This document shows positions 10,435 through 18,202 of a DNA stretch of 64,000 nucleotides, one piece after another. A program made the position numbers and the translations under genes. Each line of letters begins with the position of its first letter. Position 1 is the first letter of the stretch. The notes under the pieces were generated by a model, which saw only the letters and a list, made by a program, of their open reading frames with translations, had not been told where the DNA came from and did no database searches. The DNA lies in contig NZ_FOMZ01000017.1 in assembly GCF_900112765.1 (NCBI RefSeq), positions 41,399 to 105,398 on the forward strand, read 5' to 3'. This DNA is from Actinopolyspora alba (lineage in GTDB: Bacteria > Actinomycetota > Actinomycetes > Mycobacteriales > Pseudonocardiaceae).

Positions 10435-11082
10435 ATGCTGTCCAGCCGGGCGTGGCCCGTACGTCTGCCGCGGATTCTGCTCGGCGCGCTGGCGTTGATC
10501 GCCGTCGGCAGACAGTTCGTCGCGGACCTGGCGTTGCCGGACTTCTCGCCGGTGAACTTCTTCAGCTACTTCACCATCCTGAGCAACATCGCGGCGGGAG
10601 CACTGCTGATTCGTCTCGGGGCGGCTCCCGGCCGTGACGGCCGCGCCGTTCTCGAGTGGTTGCGCGGGGGCATGACCGTCTACATGGCCACGACGGGAAC
10701 CGTCTTCGCGTTGCTACTCGACGGCGGCGACTCGCTGCCCTGGGTGAACACTGTTATGCACCACGTCATGCCGGTGGTGATGTTCGTGGACTGGCTGCTG
10801 GTCCGGCCCCGCGTGCGGATCCGCTACACGAGCGCGTTCGCCTGGTTGACCGTTCCGCTGGTCTACGTCGTCTACTCGCTGGTGCGCGGTGCGGTGACGG
10901 GGTGGTTCCCCTATCCCTTCCTGCGGCCCGGCACGGCGGGAGGTGTCGACGGGGTGGCGCTGTACCTGGTGGTCATGACGATCTGCATCGCCCTCGCCGC
11001 GATGCTGGTCGCCTGGCTGGGCAACATCCGGGTGCGGGAGCGGGAGCCGGTCGAACTCCCGGAGGGACAATCGGTTCCGTGA
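10435..11082 (+). CDS. Pr6Pr-type six-helix membrane protein
   Basis: A 215-residue integral membrane protein with about six helices. The pattern FFSYFTILSNIAAG near residues 42-55, then VMHHVMPVVMFVDWLL and GWFPYPFLRP, is typical of the Pr6Pr/FAR-17a-AIG1-like family. Its function in bacteria is unknown. The ATG has GAGG 11 bases upstream; a GTG at 10423 is an alternative start. The stop overlaps the next gene as GTGA. An in-frame CTA leucine codon, rare here, occurs at 10714. Confidence 0.75.
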   Translation: MLSSRAWPVRLPRILLGALALIAVGRQFVADLALPDFSPVNFFSYFTILSNIAAGALLIRLGAAPGRDGRAVLEWLRGGMTVYMATTGTVFALLLDGGDSLPWVNTVMHHVMPVVMFVDWLLVRPRVRIRYTSAFAWLTVPLVYVVYSLVRGAVTGWFPYPFLRPGTAGGVDGVALYLVVMTICIALAAMLVAWLGNIRVREREPVELPEGQSVP

Positions 11083-11909
11083 GTGAGTACGCTGCGGTGC
11101 TCCGGCCGCTGACCGACCGCTACGCCTCCTGGCTGTCGATGCCCGCTCGTGCCACGGCCGACACCTCCGAGGAGGATCCCGACAACGTCGTGCTGATGCC
11201 GGTGGTGCTGCGCATCGAGCGCGACACGCCGCCGGTTCGCACCGCGCTGCTCGAGGCCTCGGCCGCGGCCGCCGTGGCGGTGTGCCTCGATCAGCGCAGC
11301 GAGCCGGGCGGTCCGTGGTACGAGGCCGTCTCCGGCTGGGTCGACGGGCGGATCCGCAAGGTCACCCGCCGCGCCCGTGGCTCCCACTGGCGGGCCGTGG
11401 CGGAACTCCCCGGCATCACGGTCGACGTCGCGGGGGCCGAGGCGCGTGCGCTGCTGCCCGCCCGGGTGGCCGACATGCCGCGGGAACTGACCCGGTTGCA
11501 GATCTCCGGCAGCGACCTTCCCGGTGACGAGCCGGAGCCCGCCGGGGACGGGAGCCCGGTGCTGTGGTTGAACCCGCACGTCGAAATGACGGCGGGAAAG
11601 GCGGCCGCCCAGGTCGGCCACGCCACCATGATCCTGGCCGCGTTGCTGCGGGGGGACGCGGGCCGCTCCGACGCCGCCGGCGAGCAAGCCGCGAGCGAAC
11701 TGCGCCGCTGGCACGAAGCCGGTTTCCCCTGCGCCGTCCGCACCCCGGACACCGACACCTGGCTGCGACTGCTGCCCGGTGACGACCCCGCCGCCGCCTG
11801 GCGTGATCGCGGGGTGGCCGCTGTGCGGGACGCCGGATTCACCGAGATCGACCCGGGGACCGTGACCGTGCTGGCCCAGTGGTCGCACGCGGTCGAAGCG
11901 GAGAGCTGA
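11079..11909 (+). CDS. PTH2-family peptidyl-tRNA hydrolase-like protein
   Basis: A 276-residue protein whose C-terminal part (about residues 165-276) resembles the PTH2 fold: LWLNPHVEMTAGKAAAQVGHAT matches the family's Lys-x-x-x-Ala-Gln-x-x-His-Ala pattern. PTH2 enzymes release peptides from drop-off peptidyl-tRNA in archaea and eukaryotes, and occur as accessory proteins in actinobacteria. The N-terminal 150 residues match nothing I recognise. The GTG start overlaps the preceding stop, so the two genes are probably coupled. Confidence 0.75.
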   Translation: MSEYAAVLRPLTDRYASWLSMPARATADTSEEDPDNVVLMPVVLRIERDTPPVRTALLEASAAAAVAVCLDQRSEPGGPWYEAVSGWVDGRIRKVTRRARGSHWRAVAELPGITVDVAGAEARALLPARVADMPRELTRLQISGSDLPGDEPEPAGDGSPVLWLNPHVEMTAGKAAAQVGHATMILAALLRGDAGRSDAAGEQAASELRRWHEAGFPCAVRTPDTDTWLRLLPGDDPAAAWRDRGVAAVRDAGFTEIDPGTVTVLAQWSHAVEAES

Positions 11910-11917
11910 ACGCGTTG

Positions 11918-11943
11918 CCGATCGTCGGGCGAACGGCGATCGG
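11918..11943. terminator. Small hairpin between convergent genes
   Basis: CCGATCG and CGATCGG form a 7-bp stem with a 12-base loop, in the 41-base gap between the PTH2-like gene and the converging SDR gene. There is no T-run. Confidence 0.4.
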
Positions 11944-11950
11944 TCCACGC

Positions 11951-12751
11951 TCAGTGCAGCACGCTTCCCACCTCGACGTGCGGCAGGTCGTGCCGGTAGG
12001 GCTGCGTGCCCTTGCCGCCGTCCACCACGAGGGTGGTGCCGGTGATCCACTCGGCCTCGTCCGAGGCGAGGAAGACTATCGCCCGTGCGACGTCCTCGGG
12101 GGCCCCTTGCCTGCCCAGGGGGTACGACGCGTTGACCTGTTCCTTCGGGAGTCGTTGCAGCTTCTCGGCGAACGCGGTGTCGACGAAGCCGGGGGCGACG
12201 CTGTTCACCCTCACGGCGGGGGCGAGCTGGTCGGCCAGGTGCTGCCGCAGCACTTCCAGCGCGCTCTTGGTCATCGAGTAGACGGGTAGGCGGACGTTGC
12301 CGAAGGCGGCTATGGAGCTGAGCAGTACCACCGAACCGCCGTTGTCACGCATGCTCGACCAATAGGCCAGCTTCGCGTACTCGAGAGCGGCCACCACGTT
12401 GAGGTCGTACTCCTTGCGCATGACCTCGGGATCGAGTTCGAGTACCGGAGCGTTTCTGGAAATGTTCGTCGCCGTCGTGTAGACGAGTACGTCCAGCTTC
12501 CCGAGTTCCGCCGTCGCCGTCTCGACCGTGGCCCGGCGCTCCTCGTCACGGCGGGCGTGCCCCACCACGGGCAGTACGGCGGTGCCGGTTTCCTCCTTGA
12601 TCAGTCGCGCCGCCTCGGTGAGTGTCTCCTCGTTCCGCCCCGTGATAGCGACGGAACCACCCTCGGCCGCGATGTCCCTGGCGGTGGCGAAACCGATGCC
12701 TCGGGACGCGCCCACCACCAGTGCGCTCTTGTTCCTGAACCTTTCACTCAC
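11951..12751 (-). CDS. Short-chain dehydrogenase/reductase (SDR)
   Basis: A 266-residue SDR. The cofactor motif is VVGASRGIG (residues 12-20), the Ser is in VVLLSSIAAFG, and the catalytic Tyr and Lys are in YSMTK. The C-terminus has ITGTTLVVDGGKGTQPY, close to FabG-like enzymes. The GTG start follows GGGAGG. It is a single-gene unit on this strand, with the bio operon about 145 bases further on. The substrate is not predictable; the first SDR (3866-4744) is only distantly similar. Confidence 0.87.
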   Translation of the reverse strand: MSERFRNKSALVVGASRGIGFATARDIAAEGGSVAITGRNEETLTEAARLIKEETGTAVLPVVGHARRDEERRATVETATAELGKLDVLVYTTATNISRNAPVLELDPEVMRKEYDLNVVAALEYAKLAYWSSMRDNGGSVVLLSSIAAFGNVRLPVYSMTKSALEVLRQHLADQLAPAVRVNSVAPGFVDTAFAEKLQRLPKEQVNASYPLGRQGAPEDVARAIVFLASDEAEWITGTTLVVDGGKGTQPYRHDLPHVEVGSVLH

Positions 12752-12895
12752 CAGAGCCTCCCGGAGCCGACGAGGTTTCGGTCCGCGAAGCTAGTCGCCG
12801 GGATTGACACGAGACTGACAGAACGTTGACTCCGCTCCCGACAGCACGACGGGAAAGGTCATCCACCCGGAGACCGACCCCGAAGCGGGGGAGGA

Positions 12896-13546
12896 CTACT
12901 CAGCCCGGGAAGCCGGACTCGGCACGGCGTCACTTCCGGACTCGTCACCGACCCCACGAGCGGCCAGGGCCTCCCCGAGCTCGTCGGCGTGCCGCAGCGT
13001 GCGGATCAGGAAGGGAACCGCGAACGCCGCGACCGAACGGCTCGCGTCGCGCGCCCGCTGGGCCTCACGGGTCTGCCGCGCGATCACCGACAGCGCTCCC
13101 ACCGCCTGAATGGTCAGCCCCACCAGCAGCCCCAACATCTCCGGGCGCACCCCCAACCGGCGCAGCGGGGACGCCGCTCGCTCGATCGCCGCTACCAGGT
13201 CGTCGACCCTCGTGGTGAGCGTGAACAGATTGGCCGCCCCGATGGCCACCAGCAATCGCAGACACACCACCACCGCGCTCTCCACCCCCAGCAGCCACCA
13301 CTGCAACGCGAAAACGACTCCCAGCAGTACCAGCACCGTGCGCATGGTGCGCAGCACCAGACCGGGGCGGATCCGTGCCACGGCGTACCCGGCGCAGACC
13401 ACCCCGGCGAACCCGGCGAGCTGCCACGGACGGTCGAACACCACGACCAGGGCCGCGAACACCAGCAACCCGAGGAACTTCCATCCCGCCGGCAGTCGGT
13501 GCAGCGGGCTCCGGCCGGGCTGGTAGAGGCCGATCACATGGCTCAT
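12896..13546 (-). CDS. bioN: Energy-coupling factor transmembrane protein (EcfT/BioN)
   Basis: A 216-residue membrane scaffold of an ECF importer. It has several helices (KFLGLLVFAALVVVF, TVLVLLGVVFALQWWLL) and an EcfT-type cytoplasmic part with QTREAQRARDAS and ALAARGV, which corresponds to the Ala-Arg-Gly coupling motif that contacts the ATPase. The ATG at 13546 overlaps the bioM stop as ATGA. As the last gene of the operon that begins with bioY, it completes a BioMNY-type transporter. Confidence 0.87.
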   Translation of the reverse strand: MSHVIGLYQPGRSPLHRLPAGWKFLGLLVFAALVVVFDRPWQLAGFAGVVCAGYAVARIRPGLVLRTMRTVLVLLGVVFALQWWLLGVESAVVVCLRLLVAIGAANLFTLTTRVDDLVAAIERAASPLRRLGVRPEMLGLLVGLTIQAVGALSVIARQTREAQRARDASRSVAAFAVPFLIRTLRHADELGEALAARGVGDESGSDAVPSPASRAE

Positions 13547-14217
13547 GCCACCAGCTCCCGGTAGTACCGCAGCGCCGCTCGGGGCTCGTCGTCGGCGACC
13601 ACACGTCCCTCGTCGAGCACCACCACCCGGTCGAAATCGTCCAGCAGCTCCAGGTCGTGGGTCACCAGCACGATCTGCTGTTCGAGACCGCGCAGCCGTT
13701 CGACGAACCGGCGCTTGTTGCGCAGGTCCAGCAACGTGGTGGGCTCGTCGCAGACCAGCACGTCGGGTTCCAGCACCAGCATCGCGCACAGCGCGAGCAG
13801 CTGTTTCTGCCCACCGGAGAGCTGCTGGGCCGGATGGTCGGCATAACCCGCCAGGCCGTGCTCGGCCAGCGCCTCGGCGGCCCTGCGCTCCCGCTCCGCC
13901 TTGGAGAGCCCCTTCCCGCGCAGCGAGAAGGCGACGTCCTCACCCGCCGTGGGCATGACTATCTGCGAATCCGGGTTGGTGAACACGAACCCCACCCGGC
14001 TGCGTACGCGGTTGCCCGCTTTCGCGGGATCCGACCCGTCCACCAGCACCCGCCCACTGCTCGGCAGCACCAGCCCGTTGATCGTCCGTGCGAGGGTGGA
14101 CTTGCCCGACCCGTTGGCCCCGACGAAGGCCACCCTGCGCTCGTCCAGCCGCAACCGGACGTCGTCGAGCACCGCGTGCTCGCCGTAGGAGTGACCCACT
14201 CCGTCGAACTCGATCAA
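13543..14217 (-). CDS. bioM: Energy-coupling factor ATPase (EcfA/BioM)
   Basis: A 224-residue ABC ATPase. Walker A GANGSGKST is at residues 33-41, the signature is LSGGQKQLLAL, Walker B is VLVCDEPTT, and the switch His is in VLVTHDLELL. It powers the ECF importer with BioN and the substrate-binding BioY. The upstream thiolase ends 40 bases before its start, so cotranscription is likely. Only one ATPase is encoded, as in BioMNY of proteobacteria and actinobacteria. Confidence 0.9.
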   Translation of the reverse strand: MIEFDGVGHSYGEHAVLDDVRLRLDERRVAFVGANGSGKSTLARTINGLVLPSSGRVLVDGSDPAKAGNRVRSRVGFVFTNPDSQIVMPTAGEDVAFSLRGKGLSKAERERRAAEALAEHGLAGYADHPAQQLSGGQKQLLALCAMLVLEPDVLVCDEPTTLLDLRNKRRFVERLRGLEQQIVLVTHDLELLDDFDRVVVLDEGRVVADDEPRAALRYYRELVA

Positions 14218-14257
14218 CCGATCCTCCGCATCCCCGGATCGCCCCGCGATCCGCTAC

Positions 14258-15400
14258 TCAACGAACCAGTTCCCACATCGTCGCGATCCCCAGACCGCCA
14301 CCGGAGGACAGCGCGGCCATGCCCACCGATTCTCCGTGGTGCAGCATCCGGTGGAACAGCCGCACCACCAGCACCGCACCGGAGGCCGCCCAGGGGTGCC
14401 CGAGCGCGATCGCACCACCTTCCGGGCTCACCAGCCGCTCGTCCAGCCCCACGGCGTCCAGGCACGCCAGCACCTGCCCCGCGAACGCCTCGGTGAACTC
14501 CACCACCTCCGGAAGGCGCCGCTGTCGCCGCAGCACGGCGTCCATCGCGGGAACAGCCGCTGTGCCCAGTCGGTTCGGGTCGGTGCCCACGATCTCCGCG
14601 TCCAGCAGCCGCAACCCCGGCAGCCCGCGCTCGCGCCGCAGGCGCTCGCTGGTCACCGCCACCATCGCGGCTCCGTCGGCGATGCCGCAGGAGTTCGCGG
14701 CCGTGGCCGTGCCGCCGCTGGTGAAGGCCGGTGGGAAGCGGGCGAGTCGTCGGACGTCGAACCCGGTACGCGGTCGCTCGTCGTGCCGAACGCCGGTCAT
14801 ACCGACCAGCTCGGCTTCGAACCGCCCGTCCTCCCGCGCCGCCGAGGCACGCCGGTGGCTGCGCGCGGCGAACTCGTCCTGCCGCTGCCGCGTGATCCCC
14901 GCCTCGGCCGCGACCAGGTCGGCCGCGGGCCCCATATCGGGATCGCCGACGTCCGGCGGAGCGAACGGTGCCCGGGTGTAGAACCGTGGAGGGTCGGTGA
15001 CGTCGCGCGGTCGCCAGGCACGCCAGGGCGCGGTCGATGCGCTCTCCGCGCCGCCCGCCAGGTAGCGCTCTCCGACACCGGCCGAAACCAGCCGGGCGGC
15101 GGTCACGATCGTGCTCAACCCGGAGGCGCACTGCCGGTCCACCGTCATCCCTGGGGTCTCCGGACCGAGCCCGGCGCGCAGCGCGGCCACGCGTGCCGGG
15201 TTGCCGCCGGGACCGCGGGTGTTTCCCAGCAGCACCTCGTCGACCCGCTCGAACCCGGCGTCGTCGAACACCGCCGAGGTGGTCGCTCCCGCCAGCCGGT
15301 CGAGTTCGACGTCGCGCAGCGAGCCACCAGCGGTACCGATCGGGCTGCGGCGCCCGGCGACCACCACCGGGGTCAGCGGATCGGGGACAGCAGCGCTCAT
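14258..15400 (-). CDS. Thiolase-family protein with altered active site
   Basis: A 380-residue thiolase fold. The nucleophile Cys is present in DRQCASGLST, and the His of GHPWAASGA is present. Two other canonical residues are changed: the NEAFA motif reads TEAFA (FTEAFAGQ), and the C-terminal catalytic Cys (CxGGGxG in typical enzymes) is Ser in LSSGGGLG. A normal acetoacetyl-CoA thiolase reaction is therefore doubtful. The gene overlaps the AMP ligase by ATGA and is embedded in the biotin-transport operon. A role in making or salvaging a biotin precursor is an inference from position, as for yhfS of Bacillus subtilis. Confidence 0.85.
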   Translation of the reverse strand: MSAAVPDPLTPVVVAGRRSPIGTAGGSLRDVELDRLAGATTSAVFDDAGFERVDEVLLGNTRGPGGNPARVAALRAGLGPETPGMTVDRQCASGLSTIVTAARLVSAGVGERYLAGGAESASTAPWRAWRPRDVTDPPRFYTRAPFAPPDVGDPDMGPAADLVAAEAGITRQRQDEFAARSHRRASAAREDGRFEAELVGMTGVRHDERPRTGFDVRRLARFPPAFTSGGTATAANSCGIADGAAMVAVTSERLRRERGLPGLRLLDAEIVGTDPNRLGTAAVPAMDAVLRRQRRLPEVVEFTEAFAGQVLACLDAVGLDERLVSPEGGAIALGHPWAASGAVLVVRLFHRMLHHGESVGMAALSSGGGLGIATMWELVR

Positions 15401-16863
15401 CGCGGCACCTCGGGGCGTAGCTCCCCGGACGCCACCCGCTCGCGCACCGTGCCGCGCGCGGGTTTCCCGGTGGGGGTGCGCGGCAGCTCTTCCACCGAGA
15501 GCCAGCGTCGGGGCCGTTGTGCGCTGCCGAGCGAGTCCCGCGCCAGCTGGCGCAGCCCGGCGAGGTCCACAGCGCCCGCCGACTCGGGTTCGATCACGGC
15601 GGTGACCAGCGAACCGAACCGGGGATGCGGGGTGGGAACCACAACCACGTCGAACACCCCCGGCGCGGTGCGCAACACGTTCTCCACCTCCTCCGCGGTT
15701 ACGAGCCTGCCGCCGGTCTCGATCGTCGTCGACCCCCTGCCCAGCACCCGGAAACCGTCCCGGTGCGAGCCCGTCGCGAGATCCCCCACGCTGTGGAAAC
15801 CCGGTTCGACGGCGCGCAGCACGCCCGAATCCAGGCAGCCGCTGAAGCTCAGCGGGGAGCGAACCCACAGCGTGCCGGGGTCGGTGCCGTCGCCGGTCGT
15901 ATCGGTCGAATCGCCGATCCGGACCTCGACGTGCTCGGCCGGGTGCAGCAATCCGTCCGCGCCGCGCAGCGCCACCACGGAGTGCTCGGCCGAGCCGTAG
16001 TACTCCACGAGTTCGCAGTCGGGCAGCAGCTCGCCCAGCCGCTGCCGGAGTTCCTCGTCGGGTTTCGCCCCGCCGCACACGAACCTCCGCACCCGGCACG
16101 CGGCGAGCAGTCGCGGCTCACGTTCCAGCACCGCCAGCAGCGCGGCCAGCATCGAGGGCACCAGGTGCACGGCGGTGGCTCTGGCGCACGCCTCTGCGGC
16201 CTCTTCGACGGACCAGCGCCGCGACAGCTCCACCTCACAGCCGAGGTGCATCGCGTGCAGTGCGCCGAACAGGAACAGCGAGGAACTCGGCGGGCCGGGG
16301 ATCAGCACCGTGTCCCGTCCGGTGATCCCGACGTCGAAGGCCTCGAAGCTGTACCACCAGGAACGCCGGGTGCGGGCCAGCACCCGCGCACGGCCTGTGC
16401 TTCCCGAGGTGGTGGGCAGGTAGAACAGGCTCGCGCCGTCGCCGTCCGGCAGGACCGTACCGCCCGGTTCGGGGAGGGGACCGCTCGCGAACACGTCCGG
16501 TGCGGCCTCGCGCAGCACACCCGCTCGTTCGGTGCCGCTCCACCCCGGATCGGCCAGCAGCGTGGCCGAGCCCAGCAGATCGGCGCCCAGCAGCCGGGCC
16601 AGCCGGACCGTCGGGTCCCGATCGGCTTCGACGAACACGCGACTGTTCGGCCCGGCGCCCGCCGCCGCCAGCTCGGCGGCGGCCGAGTGCGCGCCGCGGA
16701 CCAGTTCCGTGCCCGTGAGCTCTCCCTCCGGGGAGCGAACGGTGCGCGGGATGCCACCCGCGAGGATCGGTGGCAGGGCCGGGCCGGGGCTCGACTCCGA
16801 GCTGTCGGGACGGCGCCGCCGCGGTGACGGCGTCGGGGGCAGCGACGGTGTCGGGGACGTCAT
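15397..16863 (-). CDS. AMP-dependent acyl/aryl-CoA ligase-like enzyme
   Basis: A 488-residue adenylate-forming enzyme. The P-loop-like motif is PTTSGSTGRARV, the adenine-contact region is EYYGSAEHS, the ribose Asp lies in HSVGDLATG, and the catalytic Lys is in TPTGKPARG. It should activate a carboxylic acid with ATP and pass it to CoA. It starts within the bioY stop (ATGA) and ends within the thiolase start, so all three are translationally coupled. In Bacillus subtilis the comparable trio is yhfU (BioY), yhfT (ligase) and yhfS (thiolase). The substrate is unknown; a pimelate-like acid is a guess from context. Confidence 0.85.
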   Translation of the reverse strand: MTSPTPSLPPTPSPRRRRPDSSESSPGPALPPILAGGIPRTVRSPEGELTGTELVRGAHSAAAELAAAGAGPNSRVFVEADRDPTVRLARLLGADLLGSATLLADPGWSGTERAGVLREAAPDVFASGPLPEPGGTVLPDGDGASLFYLPTTSGSTGRARVLARTRRSWWYSFEAFDVGITGRDTVLIPGPPSSSLFLFGALHAMHLGCEVELSRRWSVEEAAEACARATAVHLVPSMLAALLAVLEREPRLLAACRVRRFVCGGAKPDEELRQRLGELLPDCELVEYYGSAEHSVVALRGADGLLHPAEHVEVRIGDSTDTTGDGTDPGTLWVRSPLSFSGCLDSGVLRAVEPGFHSVGDLATGSHRDGFRVLGRGSTTIETGGRLVTAEEVENVLRTAPGVFDVVVVPTPHPRFGSLVTAVIEPESAGAVDLAGLRQLARDSLGSAQRPRRWLSVEELPRTPTGKPARGTVRERVASGELRPEVPR

Positions 16864-17474
16864 CGGGCCGTGCGCTCCCGGCGCGGTGTGGCGTTCGGGA
16901 AGGCGCGGTGCACGGCGACGGCCACCAGCGACACCAGCACGACCTTGGCGAGATCACCCGGGACGTAGCCGAGCATGGCGATTCCGGCCGCGCGGAAGTC
17001 GCCCATGGCAGCGGCCATGACCGGCAGCCCGACCAGGTAATCCACGGTGATGCCCGCCAGGTTGGCCAGCAGCAGCACCGGCAGCGTGGGTTTGCGGACG
17101 AGGAACACGATCAGTCCCACCACGAGCGCCGAGAGGATCCAGCCGAACAGGAAGCCCGCGCTCGGGCCGACGAAGGGCGCGATCCCGCCGCGCCCGCCGG
17201 ACAGCAGCGGCAGCCCGAGTGCCACCAGCCCCAGGAACAGCGCCACCGAGGCCGTGCCGCGGCGAGCGCCCAGCAGGCTGCCGCACAGCAGCGGCCCCGT
17301 GTTCTGCAGCACGATCGGCACCGCCGAGCCCGCGAGGTAGATGCCGGGGAAGGTGCCCAGCACGGCGGTGAACGCGGCGAACACCACGATCCGGGCCAGA
17401 TCGGCCGCGGGCCGGCCGCGTTGTTCGGAGACGGGACTCGGGGAGGCGGACCGCGAGGGGGCGGAATCGGACAC
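16860..17474 (-). CDS. bioY: Biotin ECF transporter substrate-binding protein BioY
   Basis: A 204-residue membrane protein with about six helices. Family patterns are LGTFPGIYLAGSAVPIVLQN, then LLCGSLLGARRG and FVGPSAGFLFGW. It binds biotin (or a related compound) at the outer face and works with the BioM ATPase and BioN. The GTG start follows AGGAGA by 6 bases. It is the first gene of a five-gene operon on this strand, running to bioN. A promoter-like sequence and a 7-bp leader hairpin lie upstream. Confidence 0.92.
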   Translation of the reverse strand: MSDSAPSRSASPSPVSEQRGRPAADLARIVVFAAFTAVLGTFPGIYLAGSAVPIVLQNTGPLLCGSLLGARRGTASVALFLGLVALGLPLLSGGRGGIAPFVGPSAGFLFGWILSALVVGLIVFLVRKPTLPVLLLANLAGITVDYLVGLPVMAAAMGDFRAAGIAMLGYVPGDLAKVVLVSLVAVAVHRAFPNATPRRERTAR

Positions 17475-17517
17475 GCTGCTCTCCTGTGCGAACGATCGGG
17501 GAACGGCTCACCCGAAC

Positions 17518-17536
17518 CGGGGGCAGCTGGCCCCCG
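17518..17536 (-). promoter_or_regulatory. Leader hairpin before bioY
   Basis: CGGGGGC and GCCCCCG enclose a five-base loop, AGCTG. It would lie in the 5' untranslated leader of bioY, about 45 bases before the start. It could be a regulator site or an RNA element; nothing shows which. Confidence 0.35.
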
Positions 17537-17582
17537 CTCGTTCCGGTGAGGCTTCCGCCGATCGGCTGACGGAAGCGGCGCA

Positions 17583-17612
17583 AACCTAACCGGCTCCGGC
17601 CCGATTACAGAA
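17583..17612 (-). promoter_or_regulatory. Candidate promoter of the bioY operon
   Basis: On the minus strand TTCTGT is followed after 18 bases by TAGGTT, a plausible -35/-10 pair. It sits about 110 bases upstream of the bioY start. No clear BirA or BioQ operator was seen. Confidence 0.35.
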
Positions 17613-17652
17613 AAGATCGCCTCGCGTTGTGGGGTTCCCACAACCGGGCGGT

Positions 17653-17674
17653 GTCGATTTCGCGCGAAATCGAC
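17653..17674. repeat. Dispersed palindromic element, perfect 22-bp copy
   Basis: The 22 bases from 17653 to 17674 are a perfect palindrome with arms GTCGATTTCGC and GCGAAATCGAC. It is the cleanest member of the family also seen at 3701, 32984 and 46645. It lies in the divergent gap between bioY and the small membrane gene at 17842, so it is not simply a terminator. Confidence 0.7.
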
Positions 17675-17841
17675 GCTCCCCGCTGTGAAGCGGACCACAA
17701 GCGATCCCCGTGTGTCGGCATCGCCGGGTTTACGAAGACTCAAAGAGGAAATCCGGGGGGTGTCCCGAAATGTGCCCGGATCCCCGGCTGTGGGGCGTCT
17801 CCCAGCCGTGGGGGAGTGGGTGTGATCCGAAAGGTGGCGCC

Positions 17842-18126
17842 GTGCTTTCGATGTTGCGTAAATACGGAATGGACTCGGACAAGATGTTCGGTGCGGGGAT
17901 GGCCTCGATACTCTTAGCGATCATCTCCTGGGGAGCCTCCCGCGGGCTGCGAGGGGAGAACCTGGCGCGAGCGGACAGGTGGGGAATTTTCATCGGGGAG
18001 TGGGCCCCGACGTTCTTCGCGCTCGGTGCGGCCATGCGGTTGGAGGAGTACACGCATCCGGAGGTGCCTGAGCAGTCCGAACGCCAGCAAGAACGCGACA
18101 GGAGCTTTTCCGAGGTCGGCAGGTGA
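17842..18126 (+). CDS. Small membrane protein, unknown function, with a TTA codon
   Basis: A 94-residue protein with two hydrophobic segments (about residues 17-35 and 51-65) and a charged tail rich in Glu, Arg and Ser. GTG starts it, with AAGGTGG about six bases upstream. It has an in-frame TTA leucine codon at 17914, the codon that limits translation of developmental genes in streptomycetes through the bldA tRNA. No family recognised. It converges on dinG across a strong hairpin. Confidence 0.65.
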   Translation: MLSMLRKYGMDSDKMFGAGMASILLAIISWGASRGLRGENLARADRWGIFIGEWAPTFFALGAAMRLEEYTHPEVPEQSERQQERDRSFSEVGR

Positions 18127-18130
18127 ACGA

Positions 18131-18170
18131 GCCCGGTGGCGGAGTTCGAGCGCCGGGCTCCGCCACGGGC
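18131..18170. terminator. Strong hairpin between convergent genes
   Basis: GTGGCGGAG (18136-18144) pairs perfectly with CTCCGCCAC (18158-18166). The stem extends to GCCC/GGGC with one bulged G. It lies just after the 17842 gene and before the dinG end, so it can serve both strands. Confidence 0.7.
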
Positions 18171-18202
18171 CCGTACGGGCTCGCCGCCCGGCGAGTCCCC
18201 GA

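Noticed and set aside
17583..17612. BirA or BioQ operator before bioY
   Set aside because: The half-sites GTAATC and GGTTAG are only loosely similar to known boxes and the spacing does not fit.
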